NCBI RefSeq assembly: GCF_003576645.1
Contig: NC_044916.1
Span: 17,957,174 to 18,021,173 of the forward strand
DNA length: 64,000 nucleotides
Origin: Ipomoea triloba
Lineage: Eukaryota; Streptophyta; Magnoliopsida; Solanales; Convolvulaceae
Direction: 5' to 3'
The notes below the pieces were generated by a model. The model ran no database searches. It saw only the letters and a program-made list of their open reading frames with translations, and was not told where the DNA came from. Both the position numbers and the translations under genes were made by a program. This document shows positions 31,701 through 42,345 of this stretch, one piece after another; position 1 is the first letter of the stretch; each line of letters starts with the position of its first letter.

Positions 31701-32330
31701 ATTTTTACTATGGGATAGGGAGTGCCTGGAGTTGATAGGAATTATAGCAGCAGAGCTATATGAAAGGAGTAATAAGGCAAGTTATGTTTTGTTATTCTTT
31801 AAATATGTACTATTTATTTGAACTAATTCCTTACTGTTTTTACAGACCAATGAGCCATTACAGCAGATCACAAATTTGGTAGCCAAGACTTTGCTGTTTC
31901 AGATTACAGCAAAGAAAGATCACACATCCCACCGTAACACTCCATTTCCTGTGCTCAGGATAAACAGTGACCCATAGGTTCTGAAAGAACATTGCAGTCA
32001 ACTTCTGAAATTGCAAGATAATGAATGCAACTCTGACATGCCGATAAGTCTGGGTGATGATGATTTTTTGGAGGTATGACGTAATGATTCAGTTCTAAAA
32101 CTTAATAAATCTAGACACATTACAAATAAATTAGAGATACTTACATTGAATTTGCATTGTAGGGTTTTTTAAGTGATGAAGCGGAAAGTCCCATAGCAAT
32201 TTTGCCTCCTGTAGCTGTTGGTGATGCAACTGAGGAACCTATTTAGATATGTTTGCCAGATCAATTCTCATCAACACAGAGTGGCAAGAAGCAGAAAGAG
32301 AGCAAAGTGAAGTTAGAGAAAATAGATTGA
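28710..32330 (+). pseudogene. RPA1-like (replication protein A 70 kDa-type) pseudogene
   Basis: Nine exon-like blocks: 28710-28856, 29008-29278, 29399-29494, about 29598-29714, 29812-29889, 29991-30129, 31492-31776, 31846-32073 and 32163-32330. The early exons encode OB-fold-type sequence (KVRVIRTYLVRE, KFIHSFVEGKVYGVKNFYVV, ISGRVVEVYGP). Exon 7 holds the DBD-C-like zinc ribbon (CRKPGC, then CFKC). RPA1 family proteins bind single-stranded DNA in replication and repair, and plants also have short RPA1-like genes. Stops at 31495, 31504, 31975 and 32244, plus a poor acceptor before exon 4, make it a pseudogene. Intron 7 would use a GC donor (GCAAGT). A solo LTR sits in intron 6. Confidence 0.8.
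30194..31478 (+). mobile_element. Solo LTR of element A family in the RPA1-like intron
   Basis: The 1,285-base TGATAAGCACC...ACAACATCA is flanked by the perfect 5-base duplication TGTGT (30189-30193, 31479-31483). It is nearly collinear with the 5' LTR of element A at 33984-35241. The CACGCG cluster is at 30413-30500 and a TATA-like TATTTAAACC at 30544. The acceptor of intron 6 begins 9 bases after the LTR, so splicing of that intron could have been disturbed. Confidence 0.93.
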
Positions 32331-33120
32331 GTGTAGGCCAAGACATTTTGAGAGACAATTTATGACAAACTGTGAAAAACTACTGAATTGCAGCATGTTT
32401 TGATACTTTGCAGTACACATATCATTGTAATGTTGTTCTAAATTTGGTCCTGTTTTTTGCTGATGGGTAGTGTATTAAAGGACAATATTGCCCTGTACTT
32501 TTGGGCACAAGACATTAGTCAGCTTGACTTCTTATCTCTTGGGTATACTGGGATATTAATTTGCTGGGACATAGAGATATTATATGCATAGTATTATGTT
32601 GTTTTGTGTGCAGGGATCTAGCAAGCAAGAGGATAGAGCAAAATCACTATGGAGCTGATGGAAGATTGCATACCTAGATCTCAACAAAAGGCCAGAGCCA
32701 TTGATAGTACGGATAGTCATACTAAATGGCTTTTGATAGTAGGCAAAGTCATACTACATGTAATGTGGTGTAGCCCTAAATATACATATGAGTATGTTTA
32801 GTTAGTTTAGTACTTTGTTCACAATCAATACTGTATAAAACTATCACACATTTTAATGATACACATGTTACAGTCAAGTCCAATTTCTATCAGACAACAA
32901 ATAATTACACAATTCTACCATAAGATGATTTTTGGATCATTTTACTTAACTTAAGACTTTGTAGCAAATGTAGTTTGAGATAGTCATTTTACTTAACTTA
33001 TGAATTAGCAAATGTAGTTTGAGATACTTATCTTAGGTTAGTAACAATTAGAATATTTAAACATAAAAACTTTTTGGATCATTTTGAAACATTAGTAGTA
33101 GCAAATTTAGTTTGACATAC
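32331..33120. other. 3' flank of the RPA1-like pseudogene
   Basis: AT-rich. Contains a diverged tandem duplication at about 32930-33160 around GCAAATGTAGTTTGAGATA and TCTTAGGTTAGTAACAAT. A possible further 3' exon (acceptor GTGTGCAG at 32613) has no supporting frame. Confidence 0.4.
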
Positions 33121-33760
33121 TTATCTAAGGTTAGTAACAATCAGAATATTTAAACAGAAAAACAACGACATGGTAATCTTCATATTCAAATTCTTAAAGT
33201 GATGTTCACAGACAAGTATGTGTATATACAATTGTAGTTTCAGCTGATCACATGTCTCTTTAAGTGAAATGATTGACTTATCTTTGAAATCATTTTTGTC
33301 TCTTTCCATGCCTGCTTGCCACGCCTTCTTCAAGTAAACTACTCCATAAAGTACTCACATTTCAGTTAGTGCTGAAGACACTACTCAAATCTGTGCCAGT
33401 AGTGCCAACATGGAGGCCTTTTAATGAATAATAAAGTATTGCATATAATACCAAGCAGAACTACATTACTTGAAGTAATTAAAACAGACAACATAGCATC
33501 CAAAACTGTATCATTAGCATCAGAATATCATTTCATCATTTGCCAAACCTACATTTATCATTTTAGTCAAAACAGGAAAACTTCTTTAATAATCGTATAC
33601 CATATAAGTACAACATTTCTACGCAATTGTACAATAAGTACAAGATTTAGGTAAAATGAGTCACTTATCTTAGCTAAGTAAGTCAAGTGTAGACTTGAAT
33701 TCATTTTTGTATCTTTCCAAGCCTTCTTGCCATGCCTGCTTCAATTTTGTTATTCTGAAG
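33121..33760 (-). pseudogene. Duplicated exon fragments of an unknown gene
   Basis: On the minus strand two related segments occur: LKKAWQAGMERDKNDFKDKS (about 33265-33330) and LKQAWQEGLERYKNEFKSTL (about 33685-33745). They share the pattern LK-AWQ-G-ER-KN-FK and look like a repeated helical exon of one gene. They lack a start, and no other domain is visible. The parent gene is not recognised. Confidence 0.4.
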
Positions 33761-33983
33761 TTTATTAAAATATATAAGAATGTATATTACAGATCTAATG
33801 GGGCATCAAACCCAGTAATGAACTAAAGTAATGTAAGCACAACTCAACTTATCTAGGCTTGACTTAGCATCGTATGATGACCAAGGGATTTTGTAAGCAC
33901 TAATACTCCATGTTGGATTATTACTCAAGCAGCAAACCCAGTATTTAGTACTCTTCCTTGGATAAATTACAACTAAAGTACTC

Positions 33984-35241
33984 TGATAAGCACCAAGAAT
34001 AGTACATATTAAGGGTCTAAAATGAGATAATAGTCTAAAGTTTTGCCACCCGTTTATAACAATATCATGCATTTTAAGCTCGGATGTGATCAAAATCTTC
34101 TAACCTTGATTTTAGGAAAATTTTTGAAGTATTTTGTAGATCAGAAAGGGACTTTAAGCTAAAACAAAGCAAAAGACAAACGAAGCCGCAAAGCAGGATC
34201 TTCCCACGCAGCCCAACACGCGTGTGGAGGGGCGTGGAACATTTCCAGTAGCCATCCACGCCCTCCACCACGCGTGGTGACGGGCGTGGTCGGGCCACAA
34301 GGACCACTTTGGGAATTTTGGCTTTTTGTCACCTATTTAAACCCCTTTTTCCCGAAACCTAAAGGGGGGGGGGGGGAACCATAGAATAGTTTAGATCTGA
34401 AATTCCTTAGGGTTTTCTCCCCTCTTGGGGGAAAATTCCTTCCCTTTCAGATTAGATTCAAGAGCAAGATTAGAAGGATTGAAATTTCAAGAACAAGATA
34501 TAAAGAATTCATTCTTACGGGTCTTAATTTAATGCTTGCTTTCTTTGAGATTTTTATTTATTCTTCTTGTTTCTTTATTATGCTAGAGTAGATTAGAAAG
34601 GGGATTGGTGGCCCCGAAGCTAAACTATGTGGTTGATTTGATATGAAATTGCTTGTAGAAATGTGAGCTTTTTGAATGTTGGATGATAAACTTGTGTGGA
34701 TGATGTTCTTTAAGCTTTGTGCCTAAGTGTGGCCACATTAGGTAGCAAACCCGGTGAAAATGAGTGTGTGCGCGATAGTGGCTACCCACGAGTCCAACTT
34801 ACCCACATCTCCGCCCTTAGTCCGAAAGGACGAGGTGCGAGAGGAGTGGTAGACAAGGTGTTTGATGAAATGCCCCAACCGAATGAAGATGTGGGAGTCT
34901 AAGTGTGACGCCACTTGGTGAAGTGCCATGAACTCCCTAGACAATTTCACGTCATTTGCTTACGAAACCATAAGACGGTAGACCACATAGGGTAGCCACT
35001 AGCCTCAATCCTCGCGTTTCCTTTTCTTTTACAAAACCATTTTAAACCTTTCGAACCTTCTTACAAAATGAATCCTACCCTTAGTCATTCCACTAACTCT
35101 TCCTTTTCAACTTCCTAAATGCCAACACATATTCGTTCCAATTTGTCATCGTTGAGAGACACGACACTCGGGGAGTCTTGACTCTTCGTTTTAACACCTT
35201 CAGTACCACATTCACCTCACCCTAGACAAACAACCTGTCAA
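33984..35241 (+). repeat. 5' LTR of element A
   Basis: 1,258 bases, TGATAAGCACC...CTGTCA. The inner end is fixed by the PBS three bases later. CACGCG cluster at 34204-34290, TATA-like TATTTAAACC at 34334, and a run of G near 34366. The adjoining outer five bases are TACTC, with no partner. Confidence 0.88.
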
Positions 35242-35244
35242 AAT

Positions 35245-35262
35245 GGCACCGTTGCCGGGGAT
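35245..35262 (+). other. Primer-binding site of element A
   Basis: TGGCACCGTTGCCGGGGA closely matches the tRNA-Asp-type PBS (TGGCGCCGTTGCCGGGGA) of Athila/Tat elements, with one substitution. Confidence 0.85.
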
Positions 35263-35503
35263 GGCAAACGGTTCTTGAATTGTGTTGACATTTTTTAAGT
35301 AGATTTGAAAGAGTTCTTGAATTGCTTTCTTTCTTTTTGTTTGTTTTATTTTCTTAATTTTGTTTATTTGATTGAAAAAGTGAGCATACTATCTTTGAAT
35401 ATTTTGTTTACTCACTTGCAACTACTTCTAGTTGCGAAATATTTGTTGTTTGTTAAGCTTTGCACAGGAAAATTCTCTTCATTAAATCAATTGAAGCTTA
35501 CAA

Positions 35504-37027
35504 ATGAGTGCTTACACCTATCCCCATGGTTACCCATACCATGGAAGACCATATACAACAAATATTCCACTCCAAACCTATGAACCTTACCCATATTATT
35601 ATCAAAATCCTTATGAATACCTACAACTACAATATATCTACTCTCCTTACCCGAATACTTTCCCTTATCCAAACTATACACAATATCCTTATGATACCCC
35701 CTCTATGCTTAACCATGAAAGAATTGAGAAACCTATATACCAAAATGGAGAAGAATCCCTTAGTTCTATAGCTGAGAGTATTAACAACCGACTTATTCTA
35801 GTCATGAAGGAGATTGATCCCAATTGTGAACCAGCATTAAAGGCCACAATTCCTTCAATTGTTAAACCTCCATTTCATTATAACCCTCCATCAAATTATA
35901 ATCCTGAGAGAAATCGGTATTCTCATTCTTACACTAATTCTAGTTATTCACCCCCACCATAACGAAATGATAGATATTTCCCAAAAACACCACCTTTTGC
36001 TCAAAATTTCACCCAATTCATACCTTATGAGAGACCATCTTGTGAGTACCTTCCACCGGTCAATGATGAAATCCAAATCTTGAAGGATAAATTAGAAATT
36101 CTCATACAAATAGCCAGGGAGGATCCGATCAGCATGAGGAACGAAATCAGAACAGAAATGAAGAAGAATCTTGTCGCTCTTCGTGAGGAAGGACTTCCAC
36201 TAGATGAAATCGAGACTAAAATGCTATTGATGTTGGAAGAGCTCATGAAGAGAATGCTACCAATGGTTGACAACCTCGTCACAAATGACCACCCGATAAT
36301 GGAGACCAACCAGCGAGAGAGTGACAAGATGGAAAAGACGATTAACGATGAAGAGGTGAGTGTAGAAGAATACACAAAACTTGATGCCCCGGTACTTCAA
36401 GAAGTTTCGACTTTCGAGTTGAACATACCACAATGGGAAGAGATTGAGAGTGAGGACGAGGATTACATTGAAATTGTGTGGGAAGACGAAAAACCCACAC
36501 AAGGTAAGACTCTCACTCCAACTCTTATCGAAAGTTCTTATAACGTTTGTGAGGATGATTCCTTGCAACTTTGTGATAATGATTTGGGGAGTGATGATGA
36601 AAAATCTTTTTATTCTTGTGTAAGTGAGTTCTATGATTATGATGATCCTACATGGGAGGAATGAGAATTATTAGGGATCATAGAAGGAAAAAGGGAACAA
36701 GGGGAAAAGATTGTCACCATTGACAATCCAAAAGAACAAGAGTGGAGAGAGAACGCTTTAGACGTGATAGACGGTGGAGAAAGTGTTCATTGGGAGACCT
36801 TTGAGGACAAATTTTTAGGGGATGGAACATGTGATGAGAAGGGAGAAGAGGGGCACACTATCCTTAAACATCTTAGGATAGTACCCTGTGCTTATTTATT
36901 AATAAACACTGTTTTCCCCTTCTTTGCTTTTGAATTCAAGGATATTCCCCATCTCCGGGCATACCTTGAAGCTAGAGTGCATGAGACGCTTGGTCGGGTC
37001 CCTAAATCGGTGTGCCTCGAAGGATAG
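35504..37027 (+). pseudogene. Element A ORF1: Tyr/Pro-rich and acidic protein
   Basis: One frame of 508 codons from ATG 35504 is interrupted only by TAA 35960 and TGA 36662. The N-terminus (about residues 1-70) is Tyr/Pro/Asn-rich (YPYYYQNPYEYLQLQ). The middle (about 185-300) is charged and probably helical (IQILKDKLEILIQIAREDPI). The C-terminal part is strongly acidic, then ends FKDIPHLRAYLEARVHETLG. No gag core, zinc knuckle or protease was found. It takes the position of gag, and a structural role is only a guess. The leader upstream (35263-35503) is T-rich and non-coding. Confidence 0.65.
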
Positions 37028-37029
37028 GA

Positions 37030-37085
37030 CATACCACGTCTGGCCGGAGACGTTAAACCATGGCGCACTTGGGAGGCAGTCCCAA
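37030..37085 (+). other. Conserved post-ORF motif, element A copy 1
   Basis: GGCCGGAGACGTTAAACCAT and then TTGGGAGGCAGTCCC lies directly after the ORF1 stop. It is the same motif as at 17990 and 39595. Confidence 0.75.
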
Positions 37086-37294
37086 TGTTATCTTATATTT
37101 CATTAAGTTTTTTCTTATTATTGATAGTATACTCTTCGTTTTCGTTGTTTCAATAATGTTTCTATAACCTCGGTTGAGCTAACAAGTACAGATCATCCAT
37201 CCGAGAGTTACGAATTTCCCACAATCGATCAACAAACATCGTCATTTCACAAAAGAAGGGAGAAAGATCAAGGTAAAAATTTTTCACAATCACA

Positions 37295-37490
37295 CATCCA
37301 CGCTTGCCACCACGCGTGTGAGCAGGCGTGGAACAAATCCAGTAGACTCCCACGCCTGCCACCACGCGTGTGAGCAAGCGTGGGAACAAACCAATAAGCT
37401 GCCACGCCCACCACCACGCGTGGTGACGTGCGTGGACGGGCACCAGATTTTTCGTGGAAATTTCGCGCGAAGTAGTTTAAAACCCTTCCC
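37295..37490 (+). promoter_or_regulatory. CACGCG cluster upstream of element A ORF2
   Basis: Three repeats of about 52 bases, each containing CCACCACGCGTGTGAGCA or CCACCACGCGTGGTGACG followed by GCGTGG. An AT-rich TATA-like GTTTAAAACC lies at 37475. The last repeat is nearly identical to the LTR cluster (30480, 34270). Inferred internal promoter. Confidence 0.55.
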
Positions 37491-38196
37491 CACCCAATTT
37501 CTTCACCACCACGAGCTAATATCACTCTCAAGCTGAAAACACTTCATCAAAAAGCATTTCCTTACAAGATCTTCTAGTTTTTTTCTTCTCTCAAAAGCTT
37601 TCCAAAGGTAAATTTCTTCCTCTTTTACTCTTAAGTGTTTAAATGCTAGAACTTTAAATCTCTTTGAAGCATATGTATGGGTCTTTGTTGATAGAAGCTT
37701 TTCTTGAAAAATCTTGCTATAATATGACTTCTTAGACTTGTATGTAGCCTACATTGCCAATATATGACAAGTATTCCTTGTCAAAACCCATATGTCTTGA
37801 ATGTTTTCTTGTTATGATGAGATCTAAGGTGAAATATGAGGCATGGTTGGTAAAGTTTGCAACTTTCCTACTCATTAGGTACCACATTACCATATCTAAC
37901 ATGTTATTTGGTCCAATTTGAACTTTTATGTTTTCTCCATTTTTCAACCTCAAGCTAGTCTTGAGGAAGAAGATGAAGTTGACCATTTTGTTGACTTTTT
38001 GAGTATGGATTGATTATAGAGTGTAATGAGCTGATCATTGTATGAGTATGATAAAATTGTTGATAAAATACCAAAAAGATGTTACATGCAATGAGATTAT
38101 TTGATCTTTTCTTTATGTGCAATATTGTTCAAGCTTATATTAAAAGTGGAGAATGTTTTCCTTGTATGGTGTTTTGCTTGACTATGCTATAGTAAA
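37491..38196 (+). other. Leader and possible intron before element A ORF2
   Basis: No gene. A donor-like CCAAAG|GTAAATT near 37608 and AG-ending sequence shortly before ATG 38197 recall the leader intron proposed for Athila-1. Confidence 0.4.
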
Positions 38197-39423
38197 ATGT
38201 CTTCCCCAACTTCATTTGCGCAACAAGTGGCTCAAAGAATCCGTAAAGGAAAAGCACCTGAGGATGAAAGCAGCAGGAAGAACACGAGAACTGGATACAT
38301 TAAGGTGCCAACTGGGAATCAAATTCTGTTAATGACGCCGGCTATGCTGAGTCGGTATAGGCAGCTGCTAAACTTCCCAATAGTGCAATGGAAGTACGTT
38401 GACTTGACTGTTTTGGAAGAGTTTGAATGCAAGTGCGGGCTTGAAAGGTTGATCCACGAGCCCTACTGGAATCATTTGTTGAGTTAGAGACAGGGCACCT
38501 TCATTCCTCTGGTCCACGAGTTTATTGCAAGTCTACATGTCGAAGGAGTGACCGGAGACCTCTATAGCCAGACAATCAAGTTCCGGCTCTTTAACCAAGA
38601 TTACCACATTTCGGCTAATAACTTGGGAGTTCTCTTGGGATTCTATGAAGAAAGGCAACCAGTCGAAGCACTGGTATAGAAGGCTAAAACATGACTTCGG
38701 AGATAGAGACACCCCAAGGAAGTATTGGGCAATGATTGCGAGGCCGGGCATTGATTGGGTAGGGTCCAGAGTGAGAGTCTCTCACTTCGTGAGGGAAGAC
38801 TTGAGAGTTTTATGGAAGGTAATTGCGCATTCTTGGGAAGGAAGACCGGAGACTTATGATCGAGTCTCCAAGACAGAGTTGTTTATTTGTGGAGTATGGA
38901 TACGGGCAGCTCCGTGAATATGAGCTTGATATGCAAGAATTGGCTCATTGCCCAGCAGCAAGAGTCAACAAGGGCAATATTTATAGGACCTTTGGTAACC
39001 CGACTGTGCGTTGCTTTGGGTCACCAAATGAAGATGCATTGATTTGAGCATAGATTGTAGGGGGCACAAATCTTTCCCTTATCCCTAGAGGACGTCACAA
39101 GGCTAAATCTAAGACATCTGGCGCGAACTAGGGAGGATGATGAGATGGCGGGTGATCATTCCGACACACCAATGACATCTCCAAGATTCTCACCTTCACC
39201 GATGTCATTTCTTTCCCCATCTCCCCCTGAGATGTATTCACCTCTGGACTCATCGATGTACTCCCCACCACCTCGCGAGGCTGCACCACCCGTACCTCCA
39301 CCACAAGCTGATGAACAAACTTCCCAGTCTGCAAGCTTCAACATTCCAAGCTGGTTCACCACAGTCACGGATTGGAAATCTCTCCAGAATTTCCAATATC
39401 AGCTGCACTTGGAACAAATGTAG
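38197..39423 (+). pseudogene. Element A ORF2 (ATHILA ORF-1 family)
   Basis: The start is ATG 38197. A Lys/Arg-rich N-terminus (RIRKGKAPEDESSRKNTR) precedes the conserved part: FIPLVHEFIASLHVEGVTGD, FRLFNQDYHISANNLGVLLG, a charged middle and LWKVIAHSWEGRPETYDRVS. A Pro/Ser-rich low-complexity region (39145-39310) and a terminal FQYQLHLEQM follow. The family is typical of Athila elements; its function is unknown. A TAG at 38485 and at least two frame shifts (near 38645 and 38900) break it. Confidence 0.75.
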
Positions 39424-39594
39424 AAGCTGGAGGAAATTGCAAGAGAAATCAAAGCCAACAAGAAGATGTGAAGAGAGTGGGGCGCAAAAGAAAGAAAAAT
39501 GACTTTGTTTCTAAACTATGATTGTGGACAATCTTTTTATTTTTGTTTTTGTTTTTGATCATATTCATGTTTATACTTTGTTTTACACGTTTCG

Positions 39595-39645
39595 TCTAGC
39601 CAAAGACGTTAAACGTGGCGCTCGTGGGAGGCAACCCACGCATAA
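39595..39645 (+). other. Conserved post-ORF motif, element A copy 2
   Basis: GTCTAGCCAAAGACGTTAAA and then GTGGGAGGCAACCCACGC after ORF2. The GGGAGGCAACCC core can pair with neighbouring bases (GTGGG...CCCAC). Confidence 0.75.
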
Positions 39646-39790
39646 GAAGAAGAAGAGACCACTCCACCTTCATCCGGAGAACCAATTTTTGAAAGGTAGA
39701 ATATAAATTCTTCATTCATTTCTTTACCTTTATTCTAACCCAATTTTGAAGGGCAAGAAAGGATTGTACATGCTTTTAATGGGGATGCGC

Positions 39791-40685
39791 TGACATTGTG
39801 GTTTTGCGTAGGGTGAGATGTCAAAAGATATTTTGTGTTAAAACGGAAAGTCATTGACTCCCCGAGTGTCGGTCTCGAAGGAGGGACGTGGAGGTGTGTC
39901 AAGTGTTCAGGAGTTTACTTGATTGAGTCATGCAAGGGGTTTGAGTGTGGTGAATGGTGAATCGTGAGTGAGAAGAGTTCATAAGGTTTGGTTTGAATGC
40001 AAGAAAGTGGTAAAGTAAAAGGGTTTGCAAATATGTAAAAAGGGGTAGGGATTGGATAGTGTTCATCTATGTTGCATCTTGGTGTGTCTAAGGTAATGGA
40101 TAAACAATGTAAGAATGTTGGCTATTCAAGAGTGTGTGTTCTTAGTCCTTTTCCACCTTTGTGTACTAAGGCTTCTTTGACTTAGGAGTGCCTTCAAGCA
40201 TCCAAAGCTCTAAGAGGAATTTTATCAAACACTTGAGCTACACACTATCCTACTATTCTTAAGAAGTCCATAGGAGGAACTATGATTGTTTCAAAGCTTC
40301 AAATCCTAACTCTAATCAAAGACATGAAAGAGTCAAGAGCTCAATCTCTCATCTAGATTGGCCAAATCCAAACAAGATCTCATCAAAACAACAATCAATA
40401 GACAAGAATAGATAATCCAACAATCTAAGCATTTAGATCCAAAATATAGATATAAGAGCATCACACTAGCAACATATCTTCACACAATCCAAATCCCTAG
40501 ATTAAACTAGCCTGATATGAAATTCAAGACAAAAGCTAATTTAATCCAAGATCAAAATAACAAAATATAATAGAAATGTAATAGAGATCACCTAGAATGA
40601 AGTAATCCTTCAATCCAAGCTTTTTGTCTTCTACAATGGAAATCTATAGGATGAAATATATTTGCAGGAGGATGAAAAGGGAAAT
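39791..40685 (-). repeat. Related Athila-type LTR in minus orientation, truncated
   Basis: It starts TGACATTGTGG (plus strand) and shows diverged but collinear blocks of the minus-strand LTR at 20289: GTTAAAACGGAAAGTC and GACTCCCCGAGTGTCG near 39838-39872, TTAGTCCTTTTCCACC near 40142, and TTTTATCAAACACTTGAG near 40218. The far end is replaced by a family-B LTR near 40700. It may be the 5' LTR of another element or a truncated solo LTR. Confidence 0.6.
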
Positions 40686-40699
40686 AAGGTTGTAAGTAC

Positions 40700-40981
40700 A
40701 AGGCTTTTATATTAGTAGGGAAAGATCATTACATATATTATGTATGTATCAACTAGGGTAAGACATGAAATAATGGGCCCTTATAAAATGGGTCTCACAT
40801 TATGTATTATACTACTAGTCTGTAGGAAATTAATCCTTCAAGAATAAATTTACATGTATATTGGGCCATCATAAAAATATTCTTACTTATAAGGATTGTA
40901 AGGGTCCAATTTAAATAAATCCCTTACAAGAATTAAATCAAGAATTGGGCCTTTAGAATAAATAATTAATTCCAGAATAAG

Positions 40982-41058
<77 letters not shown>
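40700..41058 (-). repeat. B1 3' LTR fragment with (AT)n
   Basis: TTGGGCCATCATAAAAATAT through AATAATTAATTCCAGAATAA aligns with 59270-59395 of the B2 LTR, then (AT)n at 40985-41057 abuts the accessory ORF directly. Compared with B2, about 100 bases of LTR, the polypurine tract and the ORF end are missing. Confidence 0.7.
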
Positions 41059-41060
<2 letters not shown>

Positions 41061-41300
41061 GTGGAACCTCGATGCCTAGCTTGGCCTCGATGAAGCCCAA
41101 ACGTTGAAAGCCGCGGTCCACTCTCAAATCCAACGATGTGAACCTAGCCTCCACCATCCGGTGCATCTCCTGCAGCTGGAGAAGTACGGGATCGACCAGC
41201 TGCGCAGAAACCATGGGGTCGTGTTGCTCCTTCCTCCAATGCTCCCGATCAATCTCATCTTTAGACTCTTCTTCCTATGACTCTTCCTCAGAATCGTCGT
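41059..41300 (-). pseudogene. B1 accessory ORF, C-terminal part
   Basis: It encodes an acidic stretch, then EIDREHWRKEQHDP, LQLQEMHRMVEARF and FIEAKLGIEVPP, matching the C-terminus of the B2 accessory ORF (59830-60075). It is separated from the rest (45111-46021) by a solo LTR with duplication GTCGT. It ends abruptly in (AT)n. Confidence 0.75.
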
Positions 41301-41610
41301 TGTGACACCCCAACTTTTCACAAGTTGAGATAACTAAACTTCAAACGTAAAAGCTGCATATCTCAACTATCAAACAAAACATAGCGGAAGCGATTTATAA
41401 CTTAAGGGGTATCATGCCACATCTAGGTAAGGAAAAATACAACCTAGATGCACAGGCTATCCAAAACTCAAACTGAATAGTATATAAATCCTCAAAACGT
41501 TGTCATAACAACCAGAATTATAGTCATAGGTATATAATCCAAACATAGGCTCACAGGCCCAAAACATAAAGTCTAAACAACATAGGCTAAGTCTAAGCAG
41601 CCTCATAACG

Positions 41611-41737
41611 ATAAGCTCTAACGCGCTCTCGCTTAGACTTACTCCATACCTGATAAGCTCTAACGCGCTCTCGCTTAGACTTACTCCATACCTGGAAAAC
41701 TCTAACGCGCTCTCGCTTAGACTTACTCCATACCTGG
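41611..41737. repeat. 42-base tandem repeat, three copies
   Basis: Three copies of a 42-base unit around CTCTAACGCGCTCTCGCTTA. The B2 LTR has a single copy at about 57225. Confidence 0.9.
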
Positions 41738-42179
41738 AAAACATGTAAGAAACCATTAGCAAAAGACTGCTAAGCAACCACCATTCACACCCGTGAGAAA
41801 CATACATATATAGTAAGTTGTAAATAGGTTTACACACCCATATAGAATATACACACCAACGAACTGTTCAGTATTTAAATCGGATACTCAACAACAATAC
41901 GCTGAATACATGATAAACCAAGACTCTTCAAGTATAACCAACAACCAACACGGATGCATAAACATCAAGTTTATACACAAGATACCAACTGAATCATAAT
42001 ACCAACAAACGAACACAAAGGAACCAACCAAACCGATATATCAAGAAATAACAACACCAAATGAGGTACAACCTCTACCAAAGATCATAAGGAAACCAAT
42101 CCTACCATCATACCAAAGATAAGCACCGACCACCATCCCCAAATTACAATAATAATCATAAAACCAACCACCACAACCA

Positions 42180-42345
42180 TATCATCACACAGAGGCAACA
42201 AGCCCATATCACTGAGGCATACAATCCCATATCTCGGAGGCACACAAGCCCATATCACAGAGGCACATAAGCCCATATCACAGAGGCACATAAGCCCACA
42301 TCACAGAGGCACATAAGCCCATATCACAGAGGCACACGAGCCCAA
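42180..42345. repeat. Short tandem array in family-B LTR
   Basis: About seven copies of a 22-24 base unit, CCCATATCACAGAGGCACAT. The same position in the B2 LTR (57745-57965) has a related but different unit. Confidence 0.85.

Larger units (their letters stand above)
33984..39790 (+). mobile_element. Element A: non-autonomous Athila-like gypsy element
   Basis: 5' LTR (33984-35241), tRNA-Asp-type PBS, ORF1 (35504-37027), post-ORF motif, CACGCG cluster, ORF2 of the ATHILA ORF-1 family (38197-39423) and a second post-ORF motif (39595-39645). It has no protease, RT or integrase, and ORF1 does not look like the Athila-1 gag. No 3' LTR follows: at 39791 a related LTR in the opposite orientation begins, so the 3' end is lost or rearranged. 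Confidence 0.8.

Noticed and set aside
28280..32600. Helitron carrying the RPA1-like gene
   Set aside because: No convincing 5' TC end or 3' hairpin with CTRR was found around it; left as a test, not a call.
37162..37536. Several overlapping frames with repeated HACHHA/RVVAGV patterns
   Set aside because: By-products of the CACGCG tandem repeat, not genes.
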